Source: Scleromatobacter humisilvae (GTDB lineage Bacteria > Pseudomonadota > Gammaproteobacteria > Burkholderiales > Burkholderiaceae_C). From it: DNA of 64,000 bases. Positions within the stretch are counted from its first letter, which is position 1. Each line of letters starts with the position of its first letter. The notes below the pieces were generated by a model. It searched no databases and was not told the DNA's origin. It saw only the letters and a list, made by a program, of their open reading frames with translations. Below are positions 9,897-18,669 of this stretch, piece after piece. Location of the stretch: positions 186,001 through 250,000 of the forward strand of contig NZ_JAJLJH010000003.1 in the NCBI RefSeq assembly GCF_023231945.1. Direction: 5' to 3'. The position numbers and the translations under genes are program-made.

Positions 9897-10421
9897 ATGG
9901 CCTTCGACATCCCCACGCTGCGCACCGAGCGCCTCGACCTGGTGCCGCCGAGCGCGGCCTGCGCCGACCTGTACCGCACGTTCTACACCGACGCCGACGC
10001 GTCGGCGTCGTACGGCGGCCCGTTGTCCGTGGTCGGGTCGTGGACGCGGCTCGCAAGCGATCTCGGTTCGTGGCACCTGCAGGGCTTCGGCGTCTGGGTG
10101 ATGCGCGACCGCGAGCGCGACGAGCTCGTCGGCGTCTGCGGCTTCTGGCAGGCGCCGGGCTGGCGCCGCGAGCTCACGTGGTGGCTGCTGCCGCGCCACC
10201 GCAGCCGCGGCTTTGCGCAGGAGGCCTCGGAGGCCGCGGTGGCGCATGCTTACGACGTCTTCGGCTGGACGACCGTCGAGACGTACATGGTCGACACCAA
10301 CGACACCGCGCGCGCGCTGGTGCGCCGCCTCAATGGCGAGTCGGTCGAACGCTTCGTCGCGCCGGACGGCAACGAGCGCGAGCTGTTCCGGATTCCGCGG
10401 CCGGGCAAGCCGGCGGCTTGA
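9897..10421 (+). CDS. GNAT family N-acetyltransferase (RimJ/RimL-like)
   Basis: 174 residues. The opening TERLDLVPPS and the length are typical of the RimJ/RimL-type GNAT group (Acetyltransf_3), which transfers acetyl from acetyl-CoA to amino groups. The acetyl-CoA pyrophosphate loop is visible as RHRSRGFAQEA (about 100-110), then AYDVFGWTTVETYMVDTNDTARALVRRLN. The substrate cannot be told from sequence. It stands alone on the plus strand after phoR with a convergent membrane protein downstream. Confidence 0.85.
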   Translation: MAFDIPTLRTERLDLVPPSAACADLYRTFYTDADASASYGGPLSVVGSWTRLASDLGSWHLQGFGVWVMRDRERDELVGVCGFWQAPGWRRELTWWLLPRHRSRGFAQEASEAAVAHAYDVFGWTTVETYMVDTNDTARALVRRLNGESVERFVAPDGNERELFRIPRPGKPAA

Positions 10422-10427
10422 CGGGCG

Positions 10428-11156
10428 TCAGCGCGAGACCGGCGAGGCGGCCGATGTCGCGATCGGCGTCGACGACGCCGAAGAGGCGGGTTCGACCGCC
10501 GAAACCGCCGGCGGCGCGCGTCCTTGCAACGCATCGGCGGTCTGCGACAACTGCGATTCGAGGATGGACAGGGCGCGAACGCGCGAGTTGAGGATCGCGA
10601 GGGTCGGCACCGCGTCGGCCGTGCCGGTCAGGGCGGGCAGCGAGAGATCGGACATGTTGCGCGCGGCGTTGTCGCGCATGGTGTCCCAGGCCGCCTGCGA
10701 GAAGAAGCGCTGCAGCGCGTAGGTCTGGCTGTAGCGCGAGAGGTCCTCATGATCGAGGTAGTCCACCGCGTGCGAGGCGACCGCCGCGTCCCAGGCCGCG
10801 GTCTTCAGCGCAGGCGTCGCATCGCCGAACCGGTGCCCGGCCTGGGCCAGGATGGCGAGGCGGCTCTCGTTCGTGCTCGTGCCGTCCTTCACCTCGGCGG
10901 CGGCGCGCGCCAGCAGGACCTGCCAGTCGCGCCGGTACTCGCGCGTCACCTTGAGCGAGCCTTCCACGTTCGCGCGATTGGATGCGATCTCCTGTTCGAT
11001 CTCCTCCTTGGCGCGCGCGCCCTCATGGCGATGCTCGAGGCCCAGCGCCACCTGCTCGAGGGCCAGCGCCGTCAGGATCGACAGCACGATCATCGCGTAG
11101 TGCGACAGGAACTCGCGCACCGAGCGCGGCAGCTTTTCGAGAGGTTCCACGTGCAT
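10428..11156 (-). CDS. Hypothetical protein with one N-terminal membrane helix
   Basis: 242 residues, not recognised. The ATG at 11156 is chosen because it directly precedes the first hydrophobic helix (HYAMIVLSILTALALEQVAL, about 17-36). The rest is soluble, largely helical and charged, with HRHEGARAKEEIEQEIASNR suggesting a coiled-coil start, and ends in an Ala/Pro/Ser-rich tail. The layout, a single N-terminal anchor plus a helical domain, resembles many unassigned Burkholderiales proteins. It converges with the acetyltransferase gene (6-bp gap). The frame continues upstream to 11579 but that part lacks protein-like character. Confidence 0.65.
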   Translation of the reverse strand: MHVEPLEKLPRSVREFLSHYAMIVLSILTALALEQVALGLEHRHEGARAKEEIEQEIASNRANVEGSLKVTREYRRDWQVLLARAAAEVKDGTSTNESRLAILAQAGHRFGDATPALKTAAWDAAVASHAVDYLDHEDLSRYSQTYALQRFFSQAAWDTMRDNAARNMSDLSLPALTGTADAVPTLAILNSRVRALSILESQLSQTADALQGRAPPAVSAVEPASSASSTPIATSAASPVSR

Positions 11157-11289
11157 GGCGTGTCGTTCGAGGCGAGAAGGTGAGCGATTCTGGCAGATGG
11201 CCGGCGCCGAATTCGATGTCCGAAAGCGGCGGGACGGCCCCCGGGGCGCGGCCGACACTGAGGCCATCTTCACTGCCGCATTCCACACC

Positions 11290-11778
11290 ATGTCCTCGTT
11301 CCGACTGGTCGGCCTCAGCGCCGAGAACTTCGAGCCCTTCTTCGCGATGAGCGACGACGAGCTGCACGCCCTCGGCGCGCGCCGCGTCGTCGCCGACGAG
11401 GCCTTCGGCTTCCCGTGCCGCGTGTCGCTGGCCGACGCCGAGGTCGGCGACGAGTTGCTGCTGCTGCCGTTCGACCACCTGCTCACGCGCTCGCCGTACC
11501 GCGCCAGCGGGCCGGTCTTCGTGCGCAAGGGCGCGCGGCGCGCGGTGCTTGAGCCGGGCGAGATCCCGCCGTACGTCACCCGGCGCTGGATGTCCGCGCG
11601 CGCCTACGATGCGGACGACATGATGATCGCGGCCGACGTCTGCGACGGCAGCGACGTGCGCGGCGTCCTCGCGCGCTTCATCGCCGATCCGGCGGTCGCT
11701 TTCGTCCACCTGCACAACGCCAAGCGCGGCTGCTTCTCCTGCCGCGTCGAGCGCGTCGCCGGTCAGGGCCTGGCGTAG
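11290..11778 (+). CDS. DUF1203 domain-containing protein
   Basis: 162 residues. The protein opens with FRLVGLSAENFEPFFAMSDDEL and has CRVSLADAEVGDELLLLPF, then the Y-R-A-S-GPVFVRK block, the arrangement of the DUF1203 family, small cytosolic proteins of unknown function. The ATG at 11290 fits the family start; an upstream in-frame ATG at 11155 would add unrelated sequence that overlaps the divergent gene. It overlaps the convergent gene at its 3' end by 16 bp. Confidence 0.8.
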   Translation: MSSFRLVGLSAENFEPFFAMSDDELHALGARRVVADEAFGFPCRVSLADAEVGDELLLLPFDHLLTRSPYRASGPVFVRKGARRAVLEPGEIPPYVTRRWMSARAYDADDMMIAADVCDGSDVRGVLARFIADPAVAFVHLHNAKRGCFSCRVERVAGQGLA

Positions 11779-12263
11779 CCGGACTCGATCCAGGCCGTCG
11801 CGCTGGCCATCGTCAGCTTGAAGTCCGGCCGCACCTTGACCTGTGCGATCTGCTCGCCGAATTCGTCCTGCGCGGCGAGGAGCGCGTGCGGGTCGAACTC
11901 ATCGGGCACGATGTCCAGCGTCACCAGCACGCGACCCGAGTCGGTGCCGACCTGGAACTGCTTGTGCATCGCGGCGTGCAGCGCCTGCTCGTGGCGGCGG
12001 ATCACTTCCGAGGCCGTCTTCACCAGCGTGTTGAAGGCGTTGACGTCCAGCGGCTTCGGGTTCTTCTTGTCGCGGCCCATCGTCCACGGGCCGACCAGCG
12101 CGGGCTCTCGCTCGCCGTCGCGCGTCATCGCGACGGCCCAGCCGTCGTCGTCCTCGTTCTTGATGACCCTGGCCGTCCAGCCGTTGTCGACCCACAGCCG
12201 CGGCTCGTGCACGGGCTCGTCCGCGCTGCCGTCGACAGCGCCGTTCTCGATATTCGAATCCAT
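11763..12263 (-). CDS. Conserved hypothetical protein
   Basis: 166 residues, strongly acidic at the N-terminus (MDSNIENGAVDGSADEPVHEPR), with no signal peptide or membrane segment. It contains WTARVIKNEDDDGWAVAMTRDGE and a central helix around VKTASEVIRRHEQALHAAMHKQF. I do not recognise a characterised family, but codon use and the divergent neighbour NfeD (88 bp away) support a real gene. It meets the DUF1203 gene tail to tail with overlap. Confidence 0.7.
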   Translation of the reverse strand: MDSNIENGAVDGSADEPVHEPRLWVDNGWTARVIKNEDDDGWAVAMTRDGEREPALVGPWTMGRDKKNPKPLDVNAFNTLVKTASEVIRRHEQALHAAMHKQFQVGTDSGRVLVTLDIVPDEFDPHALLAAQDEFGEQIAQVKVRPDFKLTMASATAWIESGYARP

Positions 12264-12350
12264 GCGTGCATGATACGGGTCGGGCGCGGAACAAGCCGGC
12301 GCCGAAGCGACTCAAAAGGGGCCGGACCGCGCCGCGACTGGAGACAAGAC

Positions 12351-12782
12351 ATGGACTGGAGTGCATCGACCTGGTGGTGGATCGCCGCCGGCGTGCTGGT
12401 GGCGGGCGAACTGGCCACCGGCACCTTCTACGTGCTGATGCTGGCCATCGGCTGCGTCTTCGGCGCGCTGGCCGGCTACGCGCAGATCTCGTTCTTCGCG
12501 CAGGTGGCCGTCGCGGTCGTGGTCGGCGGCGCGGCGGTGCTGACGTGGGATCGCAAGCGCAAGCGCGGCCCGGGCCATCCGAAGCCGGCTGCCAATCGCA
12601 ACATCAATCTCGACATCGGCGAGCAGGTGCACGTCGACGGCTGGAACGCCGACGGCACCGCGCGCGTGCCGTACCGCGGGTCGGCGTGGAACGTCCGCTA
12701 CATCGGCGACGGCGCCGCCGCGCCCGGCCCGCACGTGATCGCCGAAGTCCGCCACAACGAACTCGCGCTGCGGCGCGCCTGA
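12351..12782 (+). CDS. NfeD family protein
   Basis: 143 residues. Two to three membrane segments (about 7-60, with WWWIAAGVLVAGELATGTFYVL partly shown) are followed by a C-terminal OB-fold domain (about 85-143: INLDIGEQVHVDGWNADGTARVPYRGSAWNVR in part). This is the short NfeD type that works with SPFH/stomatin proteins. The SPFH gene starts 25 bp downstream, which supports a joint role in membrane microdomain or quality-control functions. GGAGACAAG precedes the ATG. Confidence 0.88.
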   Translation: MDWSASTWWWIAAGVLVAGELATGTFYVLMLAIGCVFGALAGYAQISFFAQVAVAVVVGGAAVLTWDRKRKRGPGHPKPAANRNINLDIGEQVHVDGWNADGTARVPYRGSAWNVRYIGDGAAAPGPHVIAEVRHNELALRRA

Positions 12783-12807
12783 ACATCTCCGATCAAGGAC
12801 ACACCTC

Positions 12808-13734
12808 ATGGAATTCCAGGTTCTCGCCCTCATCCTGATCATCGCCGCGATCATCTTCCTGTACCGCCTGCTCAAGGTCGTGCCGCAGCAGAACGCGTGG
12901 GTGGTCGAGCGCCTCGGCAAGTTCCACGCGGTGCTGCCGCCGGGGCCCAACATCCTGATCCCGTTCGTCGACAACGTCGCCTACCGGCACTCGCTCAAGG
13001 AGATCCCCCTGGATGTACCGAGCCAGGTCTGCATCACGCGCGACAACACGCAGCTGCAGGTCGACGGCATCCTGTACTTCCAGGTCACCGACGCGATGCG
13101 CGCGAGCTACGGCTCCAGCAACTACGTCGTCGCGATCACGCAGCTGTGCCAGACGACGCTGCGCAGCGTCATCGGCAAGATGGAGCTGGACAAGACCTTC
13201 GAGGAACGCGACATGATCAACGGCCTCGTCGTCAACGCGCTCGACGAAGCGGCGTCCAACTGGGGTGTGAAGGTTCTGCGCTACGAGATCAAGGACCTGA
13301 CGCCGCCGGCCGAGATCCTGCGCGCGATGCAGGCGCAGATCACCGCGGAGCGCGAGAAGCGCGCGCTGATCGCGGCGTCCGAGGGCCGGCGCCAGGAGCA
13401 GATCAACATCGCCACCGGCCAGCGCGAGGCGTCGATCGCGCGCTCCGAAGGCGAGAAGCAGGCCGAGATCAACAAGGCCCAGGGCGAGGCGGCGGCCATC
13501 GTCGCGGTGGCCGACGCCACCGCCGACGCCATCCGCAAGATCGCCGAGGCCATCCGCGCGCCGGGCGGCGAGCAGGCGGTGCAGCTGAAGGTGGCCGAGC
13601 GCGCGGTCGATGCCTACCAGTCGCTGGCCAAGACCAACAACACGATGATCGTGCCGGGCAACATGACGGAGGTCGCGTCGCTGATCGCGACCTCGATGGC
13701 GTTGATCAAGAGCAGCGCGGTCAAGCCGGGTTGA
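12808..13734 (+). CDS. SPFH/stomatin-like membrane protein (QmcA-like)
   Basis: 308 residues. An N-terminal hydrophobic helix (about 4-22) is followed by the SPFH/Band 7 domain (VPQQNAWVVERLGKFHAVLPPG, FVDNVAYRHSLKE) and a long alanine/glutamate-rich coiled coil (about 185-260), ending in NNTMIVPGNMTEVASLI. The order NfeD-SPFH is the standard pairing (E. coli YbbK/QmcA with YbbL-like partners). It likely forms large membrane-bound oligomers affecting FtsH or membrane domain organisation; that role is known for relatives only. Confidence 0.92.
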   Translation: MEFQVLALILIIAAIIFLYRLLKVVPQQNAWVVERLGKFHAVLPPGPNILIPFVDNVAYRHSLKEIPLDVPSQVCITRDNTQLQVDGILYFQVTDAMRASYGSSNYVVAITQLCQTTLRSVIGKMELDKTFEERDMINGLVVNALDEAASNWGVKVLRYEIKDLTPPAEILRAMQAQITAEREKRALIAASEGRRQEQINIATGQREASIARSEGEKQAEINKAQGEAAAIVAVADATADAIRKIAEAIRAPGGEQAVQLKVAERAVDAYQSLAKTNNTMIVPGNMTEVASLIATSMALIKSSAVKPG

Positions 13735-13753
13735 GTCCGGCCGGCAACAGGAA

Positions 13754-13771
13754 GGCCACCCGAAGGTGGCC
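13754..13771 (-). terminator. UUCG-loop hairpin between the SPFH gene and the PEP-CTERM remnant
   Basis: GGCCACC (13754-13760) and GGTGGCC (13765-13771) pair around CGAA on the plus strand, which reads as the stable UUCG tetraloop on the minus strand. On the minus strand it is followed by TTCCTGTT, so it probably terminated the minus-strand PEP-CTERM gene. It can also serve the plus-strand SPFH gene. Confidence 0.55.
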
Positions 13772-13811
13772 TCTCGATCGCCGGCAGGGTTCAACCGGCG
13801 AAGAGTCGTGC

Positions 13812-13892
13812 TCAGGCCTTGCGGCGGCGGGCGGCGACGCCCAGCAGGCCCATGCCGGCCAGCATCGAAGCCATGTTGGTCGACTCGGAAAC
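13812..13892 (-). pseudogene. PEP-CTERM sorting-signal remnant
   Basis: The minus-strand frame ends with V-SESTNMASMLAGMGLLG-VAARRRKA and a stop: a short PEP-like motif, a hydrophobic helix and an Arg-rich tail. This is the layout of the PEP-CTERM signal cleaved by exosortases. The open frame continues only to 13994, and those residues do not look like a secreted protein; no signal peptide or body is present. I read it as the surviving 3' end of a deleted gene. A hairpin lies just downstream of its stop. Confidence 0.6.
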
Positions 13893-14212
13893 TCGTGACG
13901 CTCGATTTGCAGGTCTCGAAATCACTGGACATTGCGTCACGTTTTCGCGGACCCGTGGCGAGATCGAGCAGATGGCCGGCGCCAATCCGGTCACGGAATC
14001 TTTTCGCGACTTCGTGTCCGCGGACTCAAGAAATGGCTTGAACGGTCGATAGGTCGGGGCACGCGTTTATTGGCGGCATCGCCGTGCACCCGTCCGAGCG
14101 GGATACGCCGGGCCGTATCCCGGCCGATCCGGCCCCGCGCGTGACATCTGCCCTGGCGCCCTGCGCCGGTCGCCGCTAGAGTCTCGCCACCGATCCTTCC
14201 GCCCCAGTCTTC
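13893..14212. other. Gene-free stretch with a 9-bp hairpin
   Basis: No supportable gene. The left part (13893-14060) is less GC-rich than the surroundings and may be debris of the lost PEP-CTERM gene. CGGGATACG (14099-14107) pairs perfectly with CGTATCCCG (14114-14122) over a 6-nt loop, without a T run. The promoter of the following lipoprotein gene should lie at the right end, but no convincing hexamers were found. Confidence 0.5.
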
Positions 14213-14764
14213 ATGTGCCACGCCCTGTTCCGTTTCTCCGCCCTGGTGATCGCCGCGCTCGCCGCGGGCTGCACGCACATCGGTGCGACGACCAGCCAGA
14301 AGTCCTCGATCGCGCCGACCTCGCTGTCCGCGGTGGCCGTCGAATACGTGACGCCCAGGTTCGATTCGACCAACATCGCCGCGAAGGCCGCATTGGTCGA
14401 ATGGAAGCAGCTCACGTCGGTCGCCAAGGACGTGACGCCTCGCGTGTTCGCGCGCGCGCAGGTGGCGGCGGCGGTGCTCGACGAGAACCCGGGCGCGCCG
14501 GTCGATCCGGCGGCCGCCGCGTGCCGCTACATGCTGGTGGTCACGTTCTCGCAGGCGAGCGCGTCCGCCACGCGGGGCTATCACAACGAGAAGGCGCGCC
14601 TGCTGCTGGTCGATCGCCGCACGCACGACACGCTCTGGAGCGGCGAGACCACCCTGGCCGGCGGCGCGTCGGGCTTCGAGGCCGCGGACGTGGACAAGTT
14701 CCTGACCAGCGTGATCGCGGCGATGCACAAGGACGGCATCTTCGACAACGCCGCCGCGAACTGA
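14213..14764 (+). CDS. Putative lipoprotein
   Basis: 183 residues. A short N-terminus and hydrophobic stretch end in the lipobox LAAGC, making Cys20 the likely lipidated residue. The mature part has mixed alpha/beta character with YMLVVTFSQASASATRGYHNEKARLLLVDRR and DTLWSGETTLAGG, reminiscent of small outer-membrane lipoproteins that contain a TRAP-beta or DUF4136-like fold, but I cannot assign a family. It converges with the next gene. Confidence 0.7.
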   Translation: MCHALFRFSALVIAALAAGCTHIGATTSQKSSIAPTSLSAVAVEYVTPRFDSTNIAAKAALVEWKQLTSVAKDVTPRVFARAQVAAAVLDENPGAPVDPAAAACRYMLVVTFSQASASATRGYHNEKARLLLVDRRTHDTLWSGETTLAGGASGFEAADVDKFLTSVIAAMHKDGIFDNAAAN

Positions 14765-14773
14765 TCCCTGCGC

Positions 14774-15907
14774 TCAGGGCACGATGCCCGGGGCCGTGGT
14801 CTTCGGATGGTTGATGTCCCAGCTGCGCTGCCACGCGGCCTGGCGCGCCGCCGCGGCATCGGCCGGCGCCTTGACGTTGCCGGCGCCGCAGAACCAGTCC
14901 GCCTCGGCGTGCGCGGGCAGCGCGCGATCCCACGCCAGCGCCTGCTCGAACGCGATCGGCCAGGCCGGCTTCTCGTCACGCAGCGGACTGGCGTCGGCCA
15001 CGGCGCCGCCTTCGAAGATGGCCCAGAGCGGGCCGCCTTGCGCGGGTCGCGCGCATTGCGCCGCGGCCATCTGCCATTGGACGCGTGCGCGTGCGTTGAA
15101 GTCGCGGGCGCGCTCGCGGTCCGCGGGCATGAGCTTCCACGACAGCGCGTAGAGGACGCTCGGGCGGCTTTCGCCGGCATGCGCCTCGAGCCACGCGAGA
15201 TCGGCGACCTGCAACTCGTGCGGCAGCACGGGCTGGCGCGCGAGTTGCGGGAACATCAGCTGCAGCAGGCCGAGGTCGTCGCGTTGCGCGAGCAGCTCGT
15301 CGAGCTTCGCGCGACGCTCGTCGCCCGTGAGCACCGGCGTGGGCGCCGCCGAAGCGCCCGACGCGGGCACGCCCCTCGAGTCGGCCCAGTTGATCACGCC
15401 CGTGGTCGGTCGCGGCGTCGGCTTGGGGATGAACTGGACCTCGAGGTTGGTCACGATGCCGGTCGCGCTCACGTTGGCGACGAGCTGATGCTTCGCGTTC
15501 AGCGGCCACGCGCGCGTGCCCGGCATCACGCCGGGCTGGCTCGCGCCCAGCGCCTGCTCGAGGTCGGCCAGTGGCGACTCGATGCCGACGTCGAGCCCGG
15601 GCAGCTTCGCCTGCGACTTGCGGTCGTACAGGACATCGGTGACCACGTTGTCGTACAGCCGCAGGATGATGCCGTCGACCTGGTCCCACAGCGTTCCGAG
15701 ATGGCCCAGCACGATCTGCGGCGCCGGCGCGGAGGGCAGGGCGGCGCGCACCTGGTCCAGAGTGTCGCCCATGTGCACCGGGTTGCCGTGGGCCGTGTGG
15801 ATCTGCAGATTGGCGCGGTCGGCGTCGGACAGCGTCTGCGCGTGGGCGGATGCGGCGATCAGGGCGGCGAGGGCGCCGGCGACGGGTCGAAGGAAGAGGC
15901 GTTGCAT
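14774..15907 (-). CDS. Secreted hypothetical protein
   Basis: 377 residues with a clear Sec signal peptide ([20 protein letters not shown] then AHAQ, cleavage near residue 23). The mature protein has an N-terminal domain with [15 protein letters not shown], similar in style to SmpA/BamE-like or DUF-type periplasmic folds, and a C-terminal region with several Trp and a Cys pair (AAQCARP and WFCGAGN). The family was not recognised. Divergent from the VF530 gene with a 100-bp gap. Confidence 0.7.
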   Translation of the reverse strand: MQRLFLRPVAGALAALIAASAHAQTLSDADRANLQIHTAHGNPVHMGDTLDQVRAALPSAPAPQIVLGHLGTLWDQVDGIILRLYDNVVTDVLYDRKSQAKLPGLDVGIESPLADLEQALGASQPGVMPGTRAWPLNAKHQLVANVSATGIVTNLEVQFIPKPTPRPTTGVINWADSRGVPASGASAAPTPVLTGDERRAKLDELLAQRDDLGLLQLMFPQLARQPVLPHELQVADLAWLEAHAGESRPSVLYALSWKLMPADRERARDFNARARVQWQMAAAQCARPAQGGPLWAIFEGGAVADASPLRDEKPAWPIAFEQALAWDRALPAHAEADWFCGAGNVKAPADAAAARQAAWQRSWDINHPKTTAPGIVP

Positions 15908-16007
15908 CCTGCGAAACTATAGACGGCGACAAGGCGCGGCCTGGCTGGCGTCCGACAACAATGTCACGCCTTCGAGGCCGATCCGCCGCGGCCGGCGACA
16001 ATCGCGC

Positions 16008-16286
16008 ATGACCGATTCCGCCCCGCCTCCCGCGTCGCCGGCGCAGCCCCGCAATCCGCTGCACGGCATGACGCTGGAGGCCATCCTCACCGCGCTGGTC
16101 GACGCCTACGGCTGGCAGGGCCTGGACGAGCGCATCCCGTTGCGCTGCTTCGCGTTCGAGCCCAGCATCAAGTCCAGCCTGAAGCTGCTGCGCAAGACGC
16201 CGTGGGCGCGCGAGAAGGTCGAGGGGCTCTACCTGTTCATGCTGCGCGAGCAGCGGCGCGACGAGCAGGGCCGCGGCCGCGGGTGA
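16008..16286 (+). CDS. VF530 family (DUF2132) DNA-binding protein
   Basis: 92 residues. The core [20 protein letters not shown] and then [33 protein letters not shown] matches the VF530/DUF2132 family throughout; a member from Vibrio was solved as a small helical fold with a proposed DNA-binding role. The start at 16008 gives a Pro-rich leader before the conserved core. No nearby partner gene suggests its function. The basic C-terminal tail ([13 protein letters not shown]) is variable in the family. Confidence 0.88.
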   Translation: MTDSAPPPASPAQPRNPLHGMTLEAILTALVDAYGWQGLDERIPLRCFAFEPSIKSSLKLLRKTPWAREKVEGLYLFMLREQRRDEQGRGRG

Positions 16287-16316
16287 GCGCGCGCCCGCGT
16301 CCCGCGCGCGCGGGCG

Positions 16317-18014
16317 TCAGCGCGCGAGCGCGACGCGGCCGAAGTCCGCCGGCCGCGGCGTGGGCGCGGTCGTCTTCCTGAACACCGCGGTCGACTCCTC
16401 GCGCTCGGACGGCCGGTGCAGGTGCGCGACCAGTGTCCAGCCCGGAGGCGCCGACACCAGCGCGTGGCGGTTCTCGTCGATCAGCAGGTACGGGCACTCG
16501 CTGTTCCTGGCGACGTCGCCCTGTGCGTCGATGCGCCAGTTCGAGTAGTTCTCCAGCGCGGCCAGCGCCGAACGCGGGAGCTGGGCGGCCACGCACACGC
16601 CGTTGGGAACGTGCTGCGCGACGAGGTAGACCCACGGCCGGTAGCTGCGGGCGTAGTCGATGGCGGGCAGTCCGAGCGTGAGCAACAGCAGCAGGTTCAG
16701 CGTCACGCCGGTGGCCGGCAGCACCAGCGACTTCCACAGCGCGTGCTGCACCCGTGCCGTGCGCCAGCGCACCAGCGCCAGCCATGCGGCCGTGCCCAGC
16801 ACGGCCAGCACCAGCAGCGACGGCGAGAAGTGCGGCTCGAAGCCGGGCAGCAGCGCGGCGATGCGCTGTGCTGGCTTGGCGGGCGTGCCGGTCATCATGC
16901 CGACGTAGAACACCCAGATGAAGATGGCCAGCGCGGTGAAGAAGAACACCGAGAACCAGTCGATGGCCGAGCCGGCCGAGCGCTTGAGGGTCGGCAGCGC
17001 GAAAGCCGCCAGCACGGCCACGCCGGGCACCGCCAGCATCAGCGCGCGGTCGGAGCCGCCCATGCTCAGCGACGCCACCAGCGCGACCGCCACGCCGACG
17101 CTGGGCACCGCGATGTGCCGCGAGGTGAGGTGATGGCGCCAGCGCCACAGCGTCCACAGCGCCAGCAGCCAGCCCGGCCACAGGAACCAGGCGCCCAGCC
17201 GCAGCAACTGCCAGAAGGAGTTCCAGTGGAAGGCCGCGCGCCAGGCCCAGGCGTGCCCCTCCCAGGCGACCAGCGCGCCGGCCAGCATGCCCAGCACCAG
17301 CCAGGCCCGCAGCCCCAGTGCGCCGGGATAGCGCGAGAACTGGCAGATGACGAAGCCGCTCGCGCCCAGGCCCAGCGCGATCGCGGGCGCGCCGCTGGCC
17401 GCGACGACCGTCAGCGCCACGACCGCGGCACCGGCCGCCACGCGCGGACGCGTTGGCGCCGCGGCGAGCACCCACATGAACAGCGCGACGCCGCTCAGCT
17501 GCACCAGCTCCGGCGTCGTCTCGTGCCCCAGCTGCAGCAGGCCGACGCTGGCGATCGTCGCCAGCACGGCGCCGTCGGCCAGCGCGCGCGCGTAGTCCAG
17601 CGGCGACGCCTCGCCGCCGAAGGCGAACGCCACCGGCTGCGCGGCCTCCGTGCGCGCGAGGTGCTGGGTGCTGTACCAGATCAGCGCCAGCGTGGCGGCC
17701 AGCAGCAGCGCGAAGGGCACGCGTGCGGCGTTGGCGGCGTCGATGAAGGGCAGGGCCTTGATCGACAGCGCGCCCAGCCAGTAGGGCAGCAGCGCGCCGT
17801 CGCCCGGCAGCCCGGCCAGCGCGGGCGCCGTCCACGGGCTGCGGCCCTCGGCCAGCGACGACATGTAGCCGAACGCGGTGATGTCGGCATTCTTCCAGGG
17901 CTCGCGCCCGAACTGTCCGGGCAGCAGGTAGGCGGCGCACAGGAGCATCAGGGCCCAGCGCGGCAGTCGCTGGGCCGCGCGCTGGGTGACGAGGGCGGGG
18001 GTTGGCAGATTCAC
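16317..18014 (-). CDS. Polytopic membrane protein, possible GT-C glycosyltransferase
   Basis: 565 residues with about 11-12 hydrophobic segments and a soluble C-terminal domain (about 470-565) carrying YARSYRPWVYLVAQHVPNGVCV. The first loop has GREPWKNADITAFGYM, with an acidic residue where GT-C enzymes (ArnT/PMT type) place their catalytic Asp. That and the topology suggest a lipid-linked sugar transferase, but no diagnostic motif settles it. I take GTG 18014 as start because the frame upstream (to 18173) is repeat sequence; the ribosome binding site is poor. Another start slightly downstream is possible. Confidence 0.6.
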   Translation of the reverse strand: MNLPTPALVTQRAAQRLPRWALMLLCAAYLLPGQFGREPWKNADITAFGYMSSLAEGRSPWTAPALAGLPGDGALLPYWLGALSIKALPFIDAANAARVPFALLLAATLALIWYSTQHLARTEAAQPVAFAFGGEASPLDYARALADGAVLATIASVGLLQLGHETTPELVQLSGVALFMWVLAAAPTRPRVAAGAAVVALTVVAASGAPAIALGLGASGFVICQFSRYPGALGLRAWLVLGMLAGALVAWEGHAWAWRAAFHWNSFWQLLRLGAWFLWPGWLLALWTLWRWRHHLTSRHIAVPSVGVAVALVASLSMGGSDRALMLAVPGVAVLAAFALPTLKRSAGSAIDWFSVFFFTALAIFIWVFYVGMMTGTPAKPAQRIAALLPGFEPHFSPSLLVLAVLGTAAWLALVRWRTARVQHALWKSLVLPATGVTLNLLLLLTLGLPAIDYARSYRPWVYLVAQHVPNGVCVAAQLPRSALAALENYSNWRIDAQGDVARNSECPYLLIDENRHALVSAPPGWTLVAHLHRPSEREESTAVFRKTTAPTPRPADFGRVALAR

Positions 18015-18023
18015 GGAGGAGGA

Positions 18024-18090
18024 ATTGACGGCCCCACGGTCGCTGGCGCTCCCTGCCCCCGAGGGGCCGGCCGCGAGCGGCCCGGCAGAG
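18024..18090. repeat. Dispersed intergenic repeat, divergent copy D
   Basis: ACGGCCCCACGGTCGCTGGC then TGCCCCCGAGGGGCC and GAGCGGCC share the order and the CCCCCGAGGGG core of the copies after phoU, DUF2160 and glpV, but it is diverged in the second block. It lies between the rpmE2 terminator and the membrane-protein start, and explains why the long frame of that gene seems to extend through it. Confidence 0.5.
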
Positions 18091-18170
18091 CCGGTTCCGC
18101 CGCTCCCTTGGACTTCGTTTGGGGCGAGTGAGCGGCAGCGCCGAGGCGGGTTGGCGCTCGGAGATGGTAA

Positions 18171-18196
18171 CAAAAAAGGCAGCCGAAGCTGCCTTT
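18171..18196 (-). terminator. Rho-independent terminator of rpmE2
   Basis: On the minus strand AAAGGCAGC-TTCG-GCTGCCTTT is followed directly by further T residues (18172-18177). It is a textbook terminator with a UUCG loop, 26 bp past the rpmE2 stop. Confidence 0.9.
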
Positions 18197-18222
18197 CCAG
18201 GTGACGAGGCCGAAGCCGCGCC

Positions 18223-18504
18223 TTATTCCGCCGCGGCGGTCGAGGACTTCTTGAGGCCCACGCGCGCGAACTTGTTGCGGAACTTCTCGACGCGACCGCC
18301 CAGGCTGTCGACGCTCTTTTGCGTGCCGGTGTAGAACGGATGGGTCTCGCTGGTGGTTTCCAGCTTGAACAGCGGCAGTTCCTTGCCGTCGTCCATCTTG
18401 ATCGTTTCCTTGCTGGTGGCGCACGAGCGCGTCACGAACTTGAAACCGTTCGACAGGTCCACGAAGCAGACTTCGCGGTAGTTGGGGTGAATGCCTTGCT
18501 TCAT
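18223..18504 (-). CDS. rpmE2: 50S ribosomal protein L31 type B
   Basis: 93 residues starting [20 protein letters not shown], with [25 protein letters not shown] in part: the L31 type B pattern. Single Cys residues rather than paired CxxC motifs indicate the zinc-free form. It is monocistronic with its own promoter and terminator. L31B is often the only L31 in betaproteobacteria, and this window cannot tell whether a type A paralogue exists. The Ala-rich end (KKSSTAAAE) is lineage-specific. Confidence 0.96.
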   Translation of the reverse strand: MKQGIHPNYREVCFVDLSNGFKFVTRSCATSKETIKMDDGKELPLFKLETTSETHPFYTGTQKSVDSLGGRVEKFRNKFARVGLKKSSTAAAE

Positions 18505-18609
18505 GGGGATGCCCTCTATCTCGCTTTGCCGGGGATCTTGCGACCCGAGACGTCGTCGGAAGCCACGTGGGCACCATGCCCAGCACTTTCCGAAAGCGGA
18601 AAACCTTGG

Positions 18610-18639
18610 ATTATAGGATGCAACGGCTGGGATTGTCTA
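18610..18639 (-). promoter_or_regulatory. Sigma-70-type promoter of rpmE2
   Basis: On the minus strand TAGACA (18634-18639) and a perfect TATAAT (18610-18615) are 18 bp apart, about 106 nt upstream of the rpmE2 ATG. The intervening leader could carry ribosomal-protein autoregulation, but no structure was verified. Confidence 0.65.
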
Positions 18640-18669
18640 GTTCGCCGCGTAAAGCAGGCCCAGACGAAC

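Noticed and set aside
14099-14122. 9-bp hairpin CGGGATACG/CGTATCCCG as a terminator or attC-like site
   Set aside because: No T run, no adjacent gene end and no integron genes or repeated copies.
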